Of a stretch of DNA of 64,000 nt, positions 24,656 to 33,983 are shown piece by piece. Below the pieces are notes generated by a model that saw only the letters and a program-made list of their open reading frames with translations, was not told where the DNA came from and did no database searches. The position numbers and the translations under genes are program-made. This DNA is from Caballeronia concitans. GTDB taxonomy: Bacteria > Pseudomonadota > Gammaproteobacteria > Burkholderiales > Burkholderiaceae. Within the stretch, counting starts at the first letter, position 1. The number at the start of each line of letters is the position of its first letter. The stretch covers positions 1 to 64,000 of the forward strand of contig NZ_FCNV02000008.1 of the NCBI RefSeq assembly GCF_001544615.1, in the 5' to 3' direction.

Positions 24656-26179
24656 ATGCCGCAGCTCAAGCAAACCCAGCGTCCCCTCGTCATCGCTGCC
24701 GTGATGGCGTCCATGGCCATGGTCGCGATCGAAGCGACCATCGTCTCTACCGCGATGCCGCAAATCGCCACGCAACTCGGCGGACTCAATCTCTATAGCT
24801 GGGTGTTTTCGTCGTTCCTGCTGACGCAGACGGCGCTGACCGTCGTGTTCGGCAAGCTCGCCGATCTCTTCGGCCGCAAGCCCGCGATACTCGTCGGCAT
24901 CGCCATCTTTCTGATCGGCTCGGTGCTGGCGGGCTTCGCATGGTCGATGCCCGCGATGATCGTCTTTCGCCTGATACAAGGCGTCGGCGCGGGCGCAATC
25001 CTGCCCGTTGCGCTCACTGTCGTCGGCGATCTTTATCCGGCGAGAGAACGCGGCAAGGTGCAGGGTTATCTCGCGAGCGTGTGGGCCGTGTCCGCCGTGC
25101 TCGGACCGATGGTCGGCGGGCTGCTCATCCGTCATCTGTCGTGGGCGTGGATCTTCTGGATCAACGTGCCGATCGGCGTGCTCGCCGCGCTGCTATTCGT
25201 GATGTTCCTGCACGAAGAGAAACGTCACGAACGCCCGGCCATCGATATTGCGGGCGCCTGTCTTTTCACGGCAGCCGTCGCTTCGCTGATGATGGCGCTC
25301 ACCGACGCGGGCAGCGCGAACAACGCGCGCGTCGGCGTCGAAGTGGCGGTGTTCGTCGTGGCGAGCGTGCTCTTCGTGTTGCAGGAACGGCGCGCCGCTG
25401 ATCCGATGATCTCGTTCGGTTTATGGGCGCATCGCCCGATTGCGGCCGGCAACGCGGCCACGCTGCTTGCCGGCATGGCGCTGATGGGCCTGACCACGTT
25501 CCTGCCGATGTACGTGCAGGGCGTGATGCATCGCTCGCCGGTGGAAGCAGGCTTCACGCTGACGATGATGATGGTCGGCTGGCCCAGCGGCGCGACCTTC
25601 ACGTCGCGCACGTTCAGCCGCATCGGGCTGCGTCGTTTGCTCATCGGCGGGACGGTGTTCATCCCACTCGGCGCGATTCCGTTCGTGTTGCTCACGCCGC
25701 AATCGAGCCCCGTGCTCGCGGGCGTAGGGTCCGCTGTCATGGGCTTCGGCATGGGCGTGCTGAGCGTGTCGTGCCTCATCCTCATTCAGGAAATCGTGAA
25801 GCTGTCCGAGCGCGGCAGCGCGACGGCATCGAATCTCTTTGCGCGCAATCTCGGCAACACACTCGGCGCGGCCGTATTCGGCGCGGTGCAGAACTATGGA
25901 CTCACGCATGCGAGCGGCTTGCCTGCGGTAAGCGCCGATCAACTCAAGCAATTGCTGACGGCCGTACCCGGAAATTTTTCGGCGAACACGGAGATACGGC
26001 TTGCCTTGCATCACGCGTTGCATCTGACCTTCACGTCGATGTTCGTGATCGCTATCGGCGCGGTCATATCGATGCTCTTCATGCCCACCGTGGAATTGGG
26101 ACGTGCGCGTGAGACGGTCGAAACAGTCGATCCCGTGAAAGGCACGAGCGCGGAAAGACATATCGGCATCGACGTTTGA
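24656..26179 (+). CDS. MFS multidrug exporter, DHA2 (EmrB-like) family
   Basis: A 507-residue protein with 14 predicted helices. Conserved motif A appears as GKLADLFGRKPAI, motif C-like glycines as ASVWAVSAVLGPMVGGLL, and the N-terminal EATIVSTAMPQIA is typical of DHA2 drug:proton antiporters. No adaptor (EmrA) or outer-membrane partner is adjacent. The ribosome-binding site is weak. It is divergent from the two-component pair at 22217-24361, which could regulate it, though nothing in the sequence proves this. Confidence 0.87.
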   Translation: MPQLKQTQRPLVIAAVMASMAMVAIEATIVSTAMPQIATQLGGLNLYSWVFSSFLLTQTALTVVFGKLADLFGRKPAILVGIAIFLIGSVLAGFAWSMPAMIVFRLIQGVGAGAILPVALTVVGDLYPARERGKVQGYLASVWAVSAVLGPMVGGLLIRHLSWAWIFWINVPIGVLAALLFVMFLHEEKRHERPAIDIAGACLFTAAVASLMMALTDAGSANNARVGVEVAVFVVASVLFVLQERRAADPMISFGLWAHRPIAAGNAATLLAGMALMGLTTFLPMYVQGVMHRSPVEAGFTLTMMMVGWPSGATFTSRTFSRIGLRRLLIGGTVFIPLGAIPFVLLTPQSSPVLAGVGSAVMGFGMGVLSVSCLILIQEIVKLSERGSATASNLFARNLGNTLGAAVFGAVQNYGLTHASGLPAVSADQLKQLLTAVPGNFSANTEIRLALHHALHLTFTSMFVIAIGAVISMLFMPTVELGRARETVETVDPVKGTSAERHIGIDV

Positions 26180-26211
26180 GCATGCTCTAGCGCCGATGCC
26201 TTCAGAGGCTC

Positions 26212-26448
26212 TTAATCCTGCGCCTGAACGAGCGGGCTGTCCTGCTTGTCCTTGGACACGCTGGCGTCGTTGCGGTATTGCGTCGCGGCTTCATCGGCTG
26301 CGATGGTTTGCGTGTTCATGCCCTGCTGCGACGCGGGCGCGCCGCTCGAAGGCGTGTAATGCGGCGCGGGGCCATAGCCGCTCGCGAGTGCATAAGACGC
26401 GGCAAGCGAAGCCGCAACGAAGATGATGCCGCCGAGTTTCCTGATCAT
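26212..26448 (-). CDS. small exported protein of unknown function
   Basis: A 78-residue protein with a Sec signal peptide (MIRKLGGIIFVAASLAASYALA-S). The mature part is Ser/Gln/Asp-rich and unstructured in appearance (APASQQGMNTQTIAADEAATQYRNDA; landmarks ADEAATQYRNDA). AGGAG lies 9 bases upstream of the ATG at 26448. It resembles the many small periplasmic proteins of Burkholderia with no assigned function. Confidence 0.7.
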   Translation of the reverse strand: MIRKLGGIIFVAASLAASYALASGYGPAPHYTPSSGAPASQQGMNTQTIAADEAATQYRNDASVSKDKQDSPLVQAQD

Positions 26449-26595
26449 GATCGTGCTCCTGAGGGTTTCAATGATCCACTTCATCGGCCTCATTGCACGA
26501 AGTTCAGCAAGCGACCTTCCGAAATGTGCACGCAGTCTACGTGCGTGCCTGTACATTGAAATCCCCCCGGAAGCGCGGATAAGAATGGATGGATG

Positions 26596-26617
26596 AGCGC
26601 TTCGTGAATGAAGCGCT
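26596..26617. terminator. hairpin downstream of phoD
   Basis: AGCGCTTC-GTGAAT-GAAGCGCT forms an 8-bp stem with a 6-base loop, 9 bases past the phoD stop. There is no strong T-run on the minus strand, so termination efficiency is doubtful. Confidence 0.4.
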
Positions 26618-26625
26618 TTGCGCGT

Positions 26626-28437
26626 TCACACGTTGTCTTCGACGCCTATCGATACCGCTCCCGCGTTGATGGTCAAGCGCGTGCGCTTGGCAAGCGGGGC
26701 CTGTGGCGCAGTGCGATCTGCGTTCAAGCCCTTCACCTTGTTGAAGATCGCGACGAACTGGCCAGGCGTGACGGTCGCCGATGCATAGCCCAGGCCGTCG
26801 AGATCCGAATACAGCATGTCCGGATTGTTCTGCATGACGAAGTTATCCAGCACGCTCGACGAGGTGATCAGCGACGCGAGCGGCATGCCCGCCGAGTAGG
26901 TCGCGACGTCCTGAAAGAACGGCCGGCTGCTGATGCCCGCGACCATCAGATCGATGATGACCGGCGTGCCGGTCGCGGGATCGGGCACGTCTCGCACGAT
27001 GCCCGCCTGAAACGCATGAAGATCGCCGGTGATCGCGATCACGTTCGTGATGCCCTGCGTCTTCACGAACGAAGTGAGATCGGCCTTGTGTGACGGATAA
27101 CCGTCCCACGCATCGCAGTCGAGCACGAACACGGCGTTGTCCGGTGCGGGCGCAATCGATCGCAAGTCGAGCCACATGCGGTTCAGCATCACTTCGTTGC
27201 CCCACACCTTCCACGTCGCGGTCGATGCCTTCAGCGTGTCCTTCCACCATTGCGTCTGCACGGGGCCGAGCATCGAAGGCACGCGCCCGAGACGCTGCGT
27301 ATCGAGTGCCTCGAACTGCGCGAGCACCTTTTGCGGCACGAAGTAACGCGAGCCGACGAGGTCGTTGCCATTCACCGGATCGTGTCCGAGCGCCTGCGCA
27401 ATGGCCGCTTCGCTGACGACGTGATCGTCGCGATAGAGCCGCTCGTCGGTCATCACGAGATGCAGCAGCGAACCGAAGTGGAAGTCGCGATAAATGTGGA
27501 TGTTGTCGTAGTTCGCGTTGTTCAGATCGAACGAGACATCGCCCCAATCCACTGGCAGATATTCCGCCCACGCCTGATTCGCATTGCGGCGACGCGCGGT
27601 CTGTTGCAGGTTGGCGTTCGTGTAGGTTTGATGGTCTTGCCAGCAATCGTCGGTGAATTCGTGATCGTCCCAGATGGCGATTACCGGAAAGCGCGCGTGA
27701 ACCGTCTGCAGACGCGCATCGCCGCGATACGTGCGATAAAGCGTGCGGTAATCGGCAAGCGTGTTCGCATAGACGCCGCCGCCTGCGAGCGGCAGGCCAT
27801 CGGGCAAGGTGATCGGCGTATGCGCGGGTTCGGCCGCGTTGGTCTGGAGCGGCGTGCCCACCGTCTCGTAGATGTAGTCGCCCACGTGAACGACGAAGTC
27901 GAGATCCGTTTCCGCGGCCATCAAGGTCATGGCCTGCCAGTGGTTCGCGTTCCAGTTCTGGCAGGTGAACCACGCGAAGCGCAGTTGTGCGACTGCATCG
28001 TTCGCGGCGGGCGCGGTGCGCGTCGTGCCCATTGGGCTGACATCGCTGCCCGCGATGAAGCGGTAGTAGTAAGTCGTCTTCGCAGTCAGCCCCGTTATCT
28101 TCGCGCGGACCGTGAAGTCGTATGCCGGCACGGCGCTCAACGGCACGCTCGCGGCGAGCTTCGAGAAATCGGCAAGCGGCGACACTTGCAGCGTGAGCGC
28201 GACAGGCTGCGCAGCGTTTCCTCCGTTGGCGACACAACGCGTCCACAGCACGACGGACGTATCGCGAGGATCGCCGCTCGCGACGCCTTGTGCGAACACA
28301 TAGGCGCCCGTGGGCGGCGGCGGTGGCGTGCTGCTGCCGTTATCGTCGTCGTCCGAATGATGACAGGCTGTGAGCGTGCCCGACGCCGCTGCAACGGTAT
28401 AGAACGCGGACAGGGACAGGAACCGGCGGCGATCCAT
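26626..28437 (-). CDS. phoD: PhoD-family alkaline phosphatase
   Basis: A 603-residue exported metallophosphatase. The N-terminus MDRRRFLSLSA is a twin-arginine signal; a Cys25 in TLTAC-HH could also act as a lipobox. A proline-rich linker precedes an N-terminal beta domain (about 45-150), then the catalytic domain with VHVGDYIYE, IWDDHEFTDD and TGDLHAF, the metal ligands of the PhoD fold. AGGAGG lies 5 bases upstream. The enzyme would hydrolyse phosphomono- and diesters for phosphate supply. No Pho box was searched for computationally. Confidence 0.9.
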   Translation of the reverse strand: MDRRRFLSLSAFYTVAAASGTLTACHHSDDDDNGSSTPPPPPTGAYVFAQGVASGDPRDTSVVLWTRCVANGGNAAQPVALTLQVSPLADFSKLAASVPLSAVPAYDFTVRAKITGLTAKTTYYYRFIAGSDVSPMGTTRTAPAANDAVAQLRFAWFTCQNWNANHWQAMTLMAAETDLDFVVHVGDYIYETVGTPLQTNAAEPAHTPITLPDGLPLAGGGVYANTLADYRTLYRTYRGDARLQTVHARFPVIAIWDDHEFTDDCWQDHQTYTNANLQQTARRRNANQAWAEYLPVDWGDVSFDLNNANYDNIHIYRDFHFGSLLHLVMTDERLYRDDHVVSEAAIAQALGHDPVNGNDLVGSRYFVPQKVLAQFEALDTQRLGRVPSMLGPVQTQWWKDTLKASTATWKVWGNEVMLNRMWLDLRSIAPAPDNAVFVLDCDAWDGYPSHKADLTSFVKTQGITNVIAITGDLHAFQAGIVRDVPDPATGTPVIIDLMVAGISSRPFFQDVATYSAGMPLASLITSSSVLDNFVMQNNPDMLYSDLDGLGYASATVTPGQFVAIFNKVKGLNADRTAPQAPLAKRTRLTINAGAVSIGVEDNV

Positions 28438-28537
28438 GCGAGCCTCCTAAAGGTTCCTTACAAGCTATAAACCACGCAAGGCGCTGTCAAGAAAGGCGGC
28501 GATCGAAGCGAAGCATCGAACGTTCGCTTTGTTTGCG

Positions 28538-29614
28538 TTATTGCACTGCTTTCAGCGGAAAAATCACTCTTGCCGAAATAAGGCCGAGCGCGCCGCCAAG
28601 CAACGTTTCCCACGCACGCGCCGCGAGCAGCGGCACCGAATGCACGCCGCTTGCCGCAAGCGTCACGATGAGCGCAAACGCAAACGCACCGCATGCAATG
28701 TCGTAGCGGTCCGGCGTGGCCATCGAAAAGACGATCATCGCGAACGCGGCCATCGACCAGACCACGAGCGGCGCATGTTCCCCAAGCGGCAAGCAGATCA
28801 GACCGACAGGCACGCCGACCAGCGTGCCATAGATGCGCCGCCGCACGCGCTCGGCTGTGCCGACCGCCGAGGTCGCGACGACATACACGCAGGCCGTCAT
28901 CGCCCATACGGATTCAGCAAGGCCGAACGCAGCATTGAGCATTACCACGACGAGCGCGCCGCTCGCGGCCTGCAAGCCCATTGCGAATGCGGGCGATACC
29001 GCGTGCCTGCCATATGCCGATTCGGAAGCGAGCGCCGGCAGCACCGCGGGATGTTCCGCCGGCCCGCTCAAAAGACGCGGGACCATGGCGGCAAGCATCG
29101 CGATGAACAATGCAAGCACGATGGCCCACGCATCCACGCGCGCGAGATTCGTCGCATAAGCCACGAGCTGGCCGATATAGAACTGCGAGCCGATGCCCGC
29201 GCCCGTTACACCGAAGCGCTTCAGATAGCCCGCGAGAAACGCGCCCGGCACAAGTATCAATTCCGCGCCGCCGCGCCCGAGTTCGCGAGACAACGGCGCG
29301 AACAACACGAACGTCAACGCGCCGAACGCGGCGGCTGTGCAAAAGATGGCGAGATCGCGGCTCGATTCCGCGCGCGTCGTGCGCGCTTCCGAGACGCTCG
29401 CCCATAGCGCGAACGTCGCTGCGAGCGTGCCGACGGATACGCTCGCGGGCACATCGCGCGTGACGTCATGCAAGGTGCCGACAGCCGCCGCGAGTCCGTA
29501 TGCCGTGACAAGCCGCAAGCCCTTGATACGCCGATGCGTGCCGGGATCGACGCGTTCGAGCCACGCGAGCATCGCGGACATGGAGAGCGCGCCCGAGTAT
29601 TGCCGGTCGTTCAT
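28538..29614 (-). CDS. FUSC-family inner-membrane protein
   Basis: A 358-residue protein with about 10 hydrophobic helices arranged in two halves and a RVRRRIYGTLVGVPVGL motif in the second, characteristic of FUSC/aromatic-acid exporter proteins (YccS/AaeB relatives). The large cytoplasmic domain seen in AaeB is missing, so this is a short version. It may export aromatic acids or similar compounds, but no adaptor is adjacent. The LysR gene lies upstream by 50 bases on the same strand. Confidence 0.75.
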   Translation of the reverse strand: MNDRQYSGALSMSAMLAWLERVDPGTHRRIKGLRLVTAYGLAAAVGTLHDVTRDVPASVSVGTLAATFALWASVSEARTTRAESSRDLAIFCTAAAFGALTFVLFAPLSRELGRGGAELILVPGAFLAGYLKRFGVTGAGIGSQFYIGQLVAYATNLARVDAWAIVLALFIAMLAAMVPRLLSGPAEHPAVLPALASESAYGRHAVSPAFAMGLQAASGALVVVMLNAAFGLAESVWAMTACVYVVATSAVGTAERVRRRIYGTLVGVPVGLICLPLGEHAPLVVWSMAAFAMIVFSMATPDRYDIACGAFAFALIVTLAASGVHSVPLLAARAWETLLGGALGLISARVIFPLKAVQ

Positions 29615-29664
29615 CGCAATCGGCCTCGCGTGATGGATGAATTCGCATGCGCCTGCAACGCATT

Positions 29665-30591
29665 CTAGGCGGTCTTTTTGCGCGTTGCGCGTTTGCGTGA
29701 CGCCGCTTGCAGGCCGTCGGCCTCATACGCCGCTGCATCGACGATGCAGTCCGCAAGACGCGTCGCGGCATCGTGACGGCCGCGCCGCACACGCTCGACG
29801 AGCCCGATCTCGCGATGAAACGTATCGTCGCCGAGATCGAGCGCAACGGCGCCACGCGGCCACGCACCGATGCCCGCCGACTTCGGCAGCAACGCCACGC
29901 CCAAGCCGCGCGCAACCAATTGCGCAATGCCCTGCAACTCATCGACCTCGATTGCATCGCGCACATCGATGCGCTTCTTGCGCAGAAACACGTCGACTTG
30001 CCGGCCGCCGAACGAGCGACGGTCATAGCGAATGAACGGTTGCGTTTCGATCAGCTCGCGCCAGCCCATGCGCTTCTTCGCGGCCGGTGCGAGCAGCACG
30101 AAGGGTTCGGCGACGAGCGTGCGCCATTGCAATTCCGAGGGCAACGAGAACGGCGGACGAATGATGACGGCCATGTCCGTTTCGCCGGCATCGACTTGTG
30201 CAAGCAGATTGAGCGATACGCCCGGCACGAGCCGGATGCGCCACGCGGGCAACATGCGTCGAAATTCGGCGATGGCATCGGGCAAGAGCGCTGCATGCGC
30301 CGATGCGATCGCGCCCACGCCGAGCGTGCCGCTGCCTCCGCCCTCGCCTTCCGGTTCGGCAAGCCGCGCGTACAGCGCGATGAGTTCATCGGCGAGTTCG
30401 AGCGTGCGGCGGCCGGCCTTGTTGAGCGTCGCGGAGCGGCCCGTGCGATCGAAGAGCGCAAAGCCGAGATGCGCTTCGAGCCGCTGCATCTGCGCGCTGA
30501 CCGCCGATTGCGTGAGACCGATCTGCGCGCCCGCGCCCGCAAACGTGCCGAAGCGCGCAACGGCAATGAAAGTAGTGAGTTCGCGCAGCAT
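29665..30591 (-). CDS. LysR-family transcriptional regulator
   Basis: A 308-residue regulator. The N-terminal winged helix (1-60) shows ARFGTFAGAGAQIGLTQSAVSAQMQRLE (landmark TQSAVSAQMQRLE), and the C-terminal ligand-binding domain spans about 90-290. The C-terminal tail is unusually basic (ASRKRATRKKTA). It is divergent from the VOC gene and upstream of the FUSC gene; a palindrome at 30599-30615 next to its start is a likely binding site. By the usual LysR pattern it would control the divergent VOC gene and possibly the FUSC exporter. Confidence 0.9.
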   Translation of the reverse strand: MLRELTTFIAVARFGTFAGAGAQIGLTQSAVSAQMQRLEAHLGFALFDRTGRSATLNKAGRRTLELADELIALYARLAEPEGEGGGSGTLGVGAIASAHAALLPDAIAEFRRMLPAWRIRLVPGVSLNLLAQVDAGETDMAVIIRPPFSLPSELQWRTLVAEPFVLLAPAAKKRMGWRELIETQPFIRYDRRSFGGRQVDVFLRKKRIDVRDAIEVDELQGIAQLVARGLGVALLPKSAGIGAWPRGAVALDLGDDTFHREIGLVERVRRGRHDAATRLADCIVDAAAYEADGLQAASRKRATRKKTA

Positions 30592-30598
30592 GGGAATT

Positions 30599-30615
30599 CA
30601 TCGATTTAATTGATG
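30599..30615. promoter_or_regulatory. candidate LysR binding site
   Basis: CATCGATTTAATTGATG is a near-perfect A/T-rich palindrome containing T-N11-A (30601-30613), the core of LysR-type boxes. It sits 8 bases before the LysR start in the 124-base divergent region shared with the VOC gene. Confidence 0.45.
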
Positions 30616-30715
30616 GTGACAGTCGAAATATATCGTTTTTCACCAGATTTATTCATCAATACAATCGAGGCCTCGATTCACTTCTTTCGCTAAAGCGCAA
30701 ACGAGGACAACCCAC

Positions 30716-31150
30716 ATGAGCACCCCGCACGACGTCATGCCGCCGTTTCATCTCGCGTTTCCCGTTCATAGCCTCGCCGCCGCGCGCGAGTTTTATGGCG
30801 ATCTGCTCGGCTGCCCCGAAGGGCGCAGTTCGAACGAATGGGTCGATTTCAATTTCTACGGGCATCAGATTGTCGCGCATCTCGCGCCCGATGAAGTGGG
30901 GCATCGCTCGACGAGCGCCGTCGATGGCGACGCCGTGCCGGTACGTCACTTCGGCGCGGTGCTGTCCATTCCGCAGTGGGAGGCGCTTGCGGAGAAGTTG
31001 AAGGCTGCGGGAACGCGCTTCATCATCGAGCCGCATATTCGCTTCAAGGGCGAAGTGGGCGAGCAGGCCACGATGTTCTTCCTCGACCCGTCGGGCAATG
31101 CCGTCGAGATCAAGGCCTTTGCGAACATGGCGTCGCTGTTTGCGAAATGA
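30716..31150 (+). CDS. VOC-superfamily protein (glyoxalase/dioxygenase-like)
   Basis: A 144-residue single-module VOC protein. The fold is recognised from [23 protein letters not shown] at the start and [15 protein letters not shown] at the end, which supply the metal-binding His and Glu positions. The middle contains [11 protein letters not shown]. Function may be isomerase, dioxygenase or resistance; it cannot be resolved by eye. CGAGGA precedes the ATG. It is divergent from the LysR gene and ends before a strong terminator. Confidence 0.82.
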   Translation: MSTPHDVMPPFHLAFPVHSLAAAREFYGDLLGCPEGRSSNEWVDFNFYGHQIVAHLAPDEVGHRSTSAVDGDAVPVRHFGAVLSIPQWEALAEKLKAAGTRFIIEPHIRFKGEVGEQATMFFLDPSGNAVEIKAFANMASLFAK

Positions 31151-31182
31151 AGGCTAGCGCCGTCGCATGAAGGCGCACAAAG

Positions 31183-31213
31183 AAAACGGGACGCTCGCGA
31201 GCGTCCCGTTTTT
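31183..31213. terminator. strong bidirectional terminator
   Basis: A near-perfect hairpin with arms ACGGGACGCTC / GAGCGTCCCGT, preceded by AAAA and followed by TTTTT. It lies between the converging VOC gene and the small exported protein gene and should terminate both transcripts. Confidence 0.88.
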
Positions 31214-31232
31214 ACAACTGTGAAGTCAAGGC

Positions 31233-31517
31233 TTACTGACCGGAGCCGCTTGCGCTGACCGGTGCGCCCGGGCCGCTCGGCGTTGCGGTGCCGCTCGGTG
31301 CCGTCGAAGGTCCGGTCTTCATCGACGACGTATGGCTGCCGTGCGACTTCTTCGAATGCGAGGACTTGTGCGACGTGCCCGGACCCTGAGTCGTGGTCTG
31401 CGCGTTGTCCCCTGCCTGCAGGCCCGTCGACGAGCTCGGCGGGTTGTCCTGTGCGAACGCGGATGCACAGACGAGAGCGAATGCGCCAGCAGCGCACGAG
31501 AGAGCGATACGTTTCAT
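31233..31517 (-). CDS. small exported Ser/Thr/His/Lys-rich protein
   Basis: A 94-residue protein with a Sec signal peptide (MKRIALSCAAGAFALVCASAFA-Q). The mature part is low-complexity: SSSTGLQAGDNAQTTTQGPG, then a His/Lys/Ser cluster (HKSSHSKKSHGSH) and a Gly/Pro/Ser tail. ATG at 31517 has AGGAG 9 bases upstream; a TTG codon two residues earlier is not needed. It lies 175 bases downstream of the TpsB porin gene on the same strand. I do not recognise the family; metal binding by the His cluster is conceivable but untested. Confidence 0.72.
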   Translation of the reverse strand: MKRIALSCAAGAFALVCASAFAQDNPPSSSTGLQAGDNAQTTTQGPGTSHKSSHSKKSHGSHTSSMKTGPSTAPSGTATPSGPGAPVSASGSGQ

Positions 31518-31692
31518 GTCCAATGACTCCTGTTAGCGGTTCTGTCAGCGGTTGCAAATCAGGTTGCAGATGCGATTCGTGCATTGTTCTGCATGCCGGC
31601 CGCCGCGGCTTTGCACGCAGCGGCTCGTCGCATTCGGTCTTGAGCACGCGACGTGCCACGGTCTGACGAAACGGTGACGCATGGCGCGCGCG

Positions 31693-33489
31693 TCAGAATT
31701 GCGCCGTCATCTGGAACCCGACCGTGACCCGCGACGTAGACAACGACGAAGGCTTGTAGAGCGGCGTACCCGCGAACACGTCGTAGCTGAAGCCCGCATA
31801 CTTCGACGGCACGCCGCCGCGCAGGCCGATCACCGCGCCCGCGAGCTGCGTCCCGGCGAGAAACGCCGTATTCGGCCCGAACACGCGGCCATAATCGATT
31901 CCCGCGTAAAGCGACTGTCCCGACTGTCCGATCATCGCCTGCAACTCGTTGCGCCAATAGAAGCCGCGCTCGCCGGCCAGCATCTGTTCGCCATCGAAAC
32001 CGCGCACGGTATAGCGGCTGCCGATGGTGAGATCGTCGATGTAATAGAGGCTGTCGTTCGTATATTGCGCGTGCACCGTGCCCACGTAGCGGAAGTTCTG
32101 CTGGCCGACTGCGAACGGCATCGAGAGATTCATATCGGCAACGGCCATATGAAAGCGATACGTCGGGCTTGCGGGCGCCGTGGCCGGCGTCGGCGCGATG
32201 TTCGGATCGTCGTCGATATGCGGGTCCGGCTTTGCACCGAATGCGCCGATGCCTTGCCGATACGCGAGCGTGCCATCGAACTGCGCGCGGCCGAAGTAAT
32301 GACGGTCGGTCACTCCCGCTTCGAGGAACGTGTTGTTGCGGTTCTGGAGCGTGATGGAGGTATCGTCGATGAAGCTCTCGCCAAAGCGCCGCGACAGTTG
32401 CACGTAGCTTCCGACCACGTCGCTCTGGCCGCGCGACAACACGCGTTGCAGTTTGATACCAGCCGTCTGCGCATTGCCGCTCGAGACGAACGTCTGATTG
32501 ACGCCCGCGATCTGCTGATGATACGTGTTCGTGTTGCCGAAGAGCGATGCGGTCCAGTATCCCCACGGAACGGAGTACGAGCCGTTGAAACCGTGCGAGC
32601 CACGCGCGTGATCGTGCAGATACAAGTCCTGGCTCGCGCCCGCGCTGAAGATGTCGTTGAGCCCGAGCGGATTGTCGATGCCGATGCCCACGTTCCCTTG
32701 CAGCTTGCCCGTTGCGCGGCTGCCTGAGTTGTCGATCGAAGCAACGATGCTCCACGACTTCGAGCGCTTCACGCTGATGACGACATCGCTTTCGCCGGGC
32801 GTGCTCGTGGGCTCGATTTTCATTTCGGCATCCTGACTTGATACGCGCTTCATCTGCTCGATGCCTTGCTCCAGATCCCGCAGGTTCAGCACGTCGCCGG
32901 CGCGCGCGGGAAACGCGGATTTCCACGAGCCGGAGGTATCGGATTGCTCGAAGCGCAGCGCATGGATGACGCCCGGGACGAGCGCGACCCGCAGCGTTCC
33001 CGTCGATAGATCCTGTTGCGGCAAGAGCACGCGCGTCGTGACCAGCCCGCGGCTCAGAATGGCCTGTTGCAGCCCCTTCGTCAACGCGTTGACGCTTTCC
33101 TTGCCGACACACTGTCCCTTGTAATGGTCGAGCCAATCGCGCGCGAATGCGAAACGATCGAGCGGCAACGCGGATGCGCCCTTCTCACGCACGGCTTCCG
33201 GCAACGTCGATGGAACATCGAGCGCGAATGTATCGATGCGAAAGCACGGCGTTTCCGCAGGCAGCGAGGGGAAGCCGCCGTCGCCGGGCACGCTGGAGCG
33301 CACGACCGGCGCTTGCGTGGCGGCTTCGCGTTGCTCGGCATCGCGTTGCTGCTGAACCTGCTGATTCTGGATGGCATTGGCGCGCGCGGCGGCGGCTTGA
33401 TCGGCGGGGGACGGCGACTGTTGCGCGTGGACCGCGAACGATACGAGGGCTGCCAGCGGCAATGCCGCGAGCCTCATGGGTGACTTCAT
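31693..33489 (-). CDS. TpsB/ShlB-family two-partner secretion porin
   Basis: A 598-residue outer-membrane transporter of the Omp85/TpsB group. A signal peptide (MRLAALPLAALVSFAVHA) follows the start; then a Gln-rich linker helix (about 25-60), two POTRA domains (CFRIDTFALDV; TGTLRVALVPGVIHAL) and a 16-strand barrel. The signature loop motif is visible as YTVRGFDGE, and the protein ends in aromatic Phe (VGFQMTAQF) as expected for barrel assembly. ATG at 33489 or 33477 are both possible. No TpsA exoprotein gene lies on either side, so the substrate must be encoded elsewhere or this is an orphan. Confidence 0.87.
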   Translation of the reverse strand: MKSPMRLAALPLAALVSFAVHAQQSPSPADQAAAARANAIQNQQVQQQRDAEQREAATQAPVVRSSVPGDGGFPSLPAETPCFRIDTFALDVPSTLPEAVREKGASALPLDRFAFARDWLDHYKGQCVGKESVNALTKGLQQAILSRGLVTTRVLLPQQDLSTGTLRVALVPGVIHALRFEQSDTSGSWKSAFPARAGDVLNLRDLEQGIEQMKRVSSQDAEMKIEPTSTPGESDVVISVKRSKSWSIVASIDNSGSRATGKLQGNVGIGIDNPLGLNDIFSAGASQDLYLHDHARGSHGFNGSYSVPWGYWTASLFGNTNTYHQQIAGVNQTFVSSGNAQTAGIKLQRVLSRGQSDVVGSYVQLSRRFGESFIDDTSITLQNRNNTFLEAGVTDRHYFGRAQFDGTLAYRQGIGAFGAKPDPHIDDDPNIAPTPATAPASPTYRFHMAVADMNLSMPFAVGQQNFRYVGTVHAQYTNDSLYYIDDLTIGSRYTVRGFDGEQMLAGERGFYWRNELQAMIGQSGQSLYAGIDYGRVFGPNTAFLAGTQLAGAVIGLRGGVPSKYAGFSYDVFAGTPLYKPSSLSTSRVTVGFQMTAQF

Positions 33490-33719
33490 GGTGCTGATGG
33501 ATGTGATCGATGATGCTGACGCGGCAGGCACGTTGATGCGCGTGGCTGCGGTCCGGGTTGACGCTCTGGCGTCTCACATGCGAAAGGCTCGCGATTCGCC
33601 GCTAGGAGACGGCATTTTAGTTTTGAGCCGTTCCGAGGCGGGATGTGATTTGTGGGTAGATGTGATATTTGGTTGCGCTCGACGTGCGTGCCGTGCGCGA
33701 AAGCGAGTCGTCGAAAGGT

Positions 33720-33983
33720 TCAGGCGTCGTAACGCGCACGCGCGGCGGCGGCGATGCGCATCAACGCATCGACGCTCAGCTTCGCCGCAATGCCCTTCAC
33801 GTATTCGTGATGATGCGCTTCGAGCGGCGCATCGAGATATTGCGCATGCAGGTAGCGAATCAGCGCAATGCGCCTGTGTTTCAGCGCGATGCTGCGATCG
33901 AGCAGCGCGAGCGCCGCATGCGCGTCATGGCCCTTGCATGCGCGTTCGGACAAACGCGCCGCCGTATCGCGCGATGCGTTCAT
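33720..33983 (-). CDS. unknown 87-aa protein coupled to the sarcosine operon
   Basis: An 87-residue helical, basic and His-rich protein (ALKHRRIALIRYLHAQYL; EAHHHEYVKGIAAKL). The ATG at 33983 overlaps the stop of the folB-like gene by 4 bases (ATGA), so it is translated with the sox operon as the last gene. I recognise no family. Its position suggests a part in betaine/sarcosine or one-carbon metabolism, perhaps as an accessory or regulatory subunit. Confidence 0.65.
   Translation of the reverse strand: MNASRDTAARLSERACKGHDAHAALALLDRSIALKHRRIALIRYLHAQYLDAPLEAHHHEYVKGIAAKLSVDALMRIAAAARARYDA

Noticed and set aside
27250-28470. A 406-residue plus-strand frame
   Set aside because: Antisense to phoD, whose twin-arginine signal and catalytic motifs are clear.
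31559-33136. A 525-residue minus-strand frame and a 348-residue plus-strand frame (31681-32727)
   Set aside because: Both overlap the TpsB gene in other frames; only the TpsB frame has a signal peptide, POTRA motifs and the VRGF motif.
33490-33719. The 230-base gap upstream of the TpsB gene as a site for a missing TpsA fragment or small gene
   Set aside because: No frame with a ribosome-binding site or signal peptide; it looks like an A/T-richer promoter region only.
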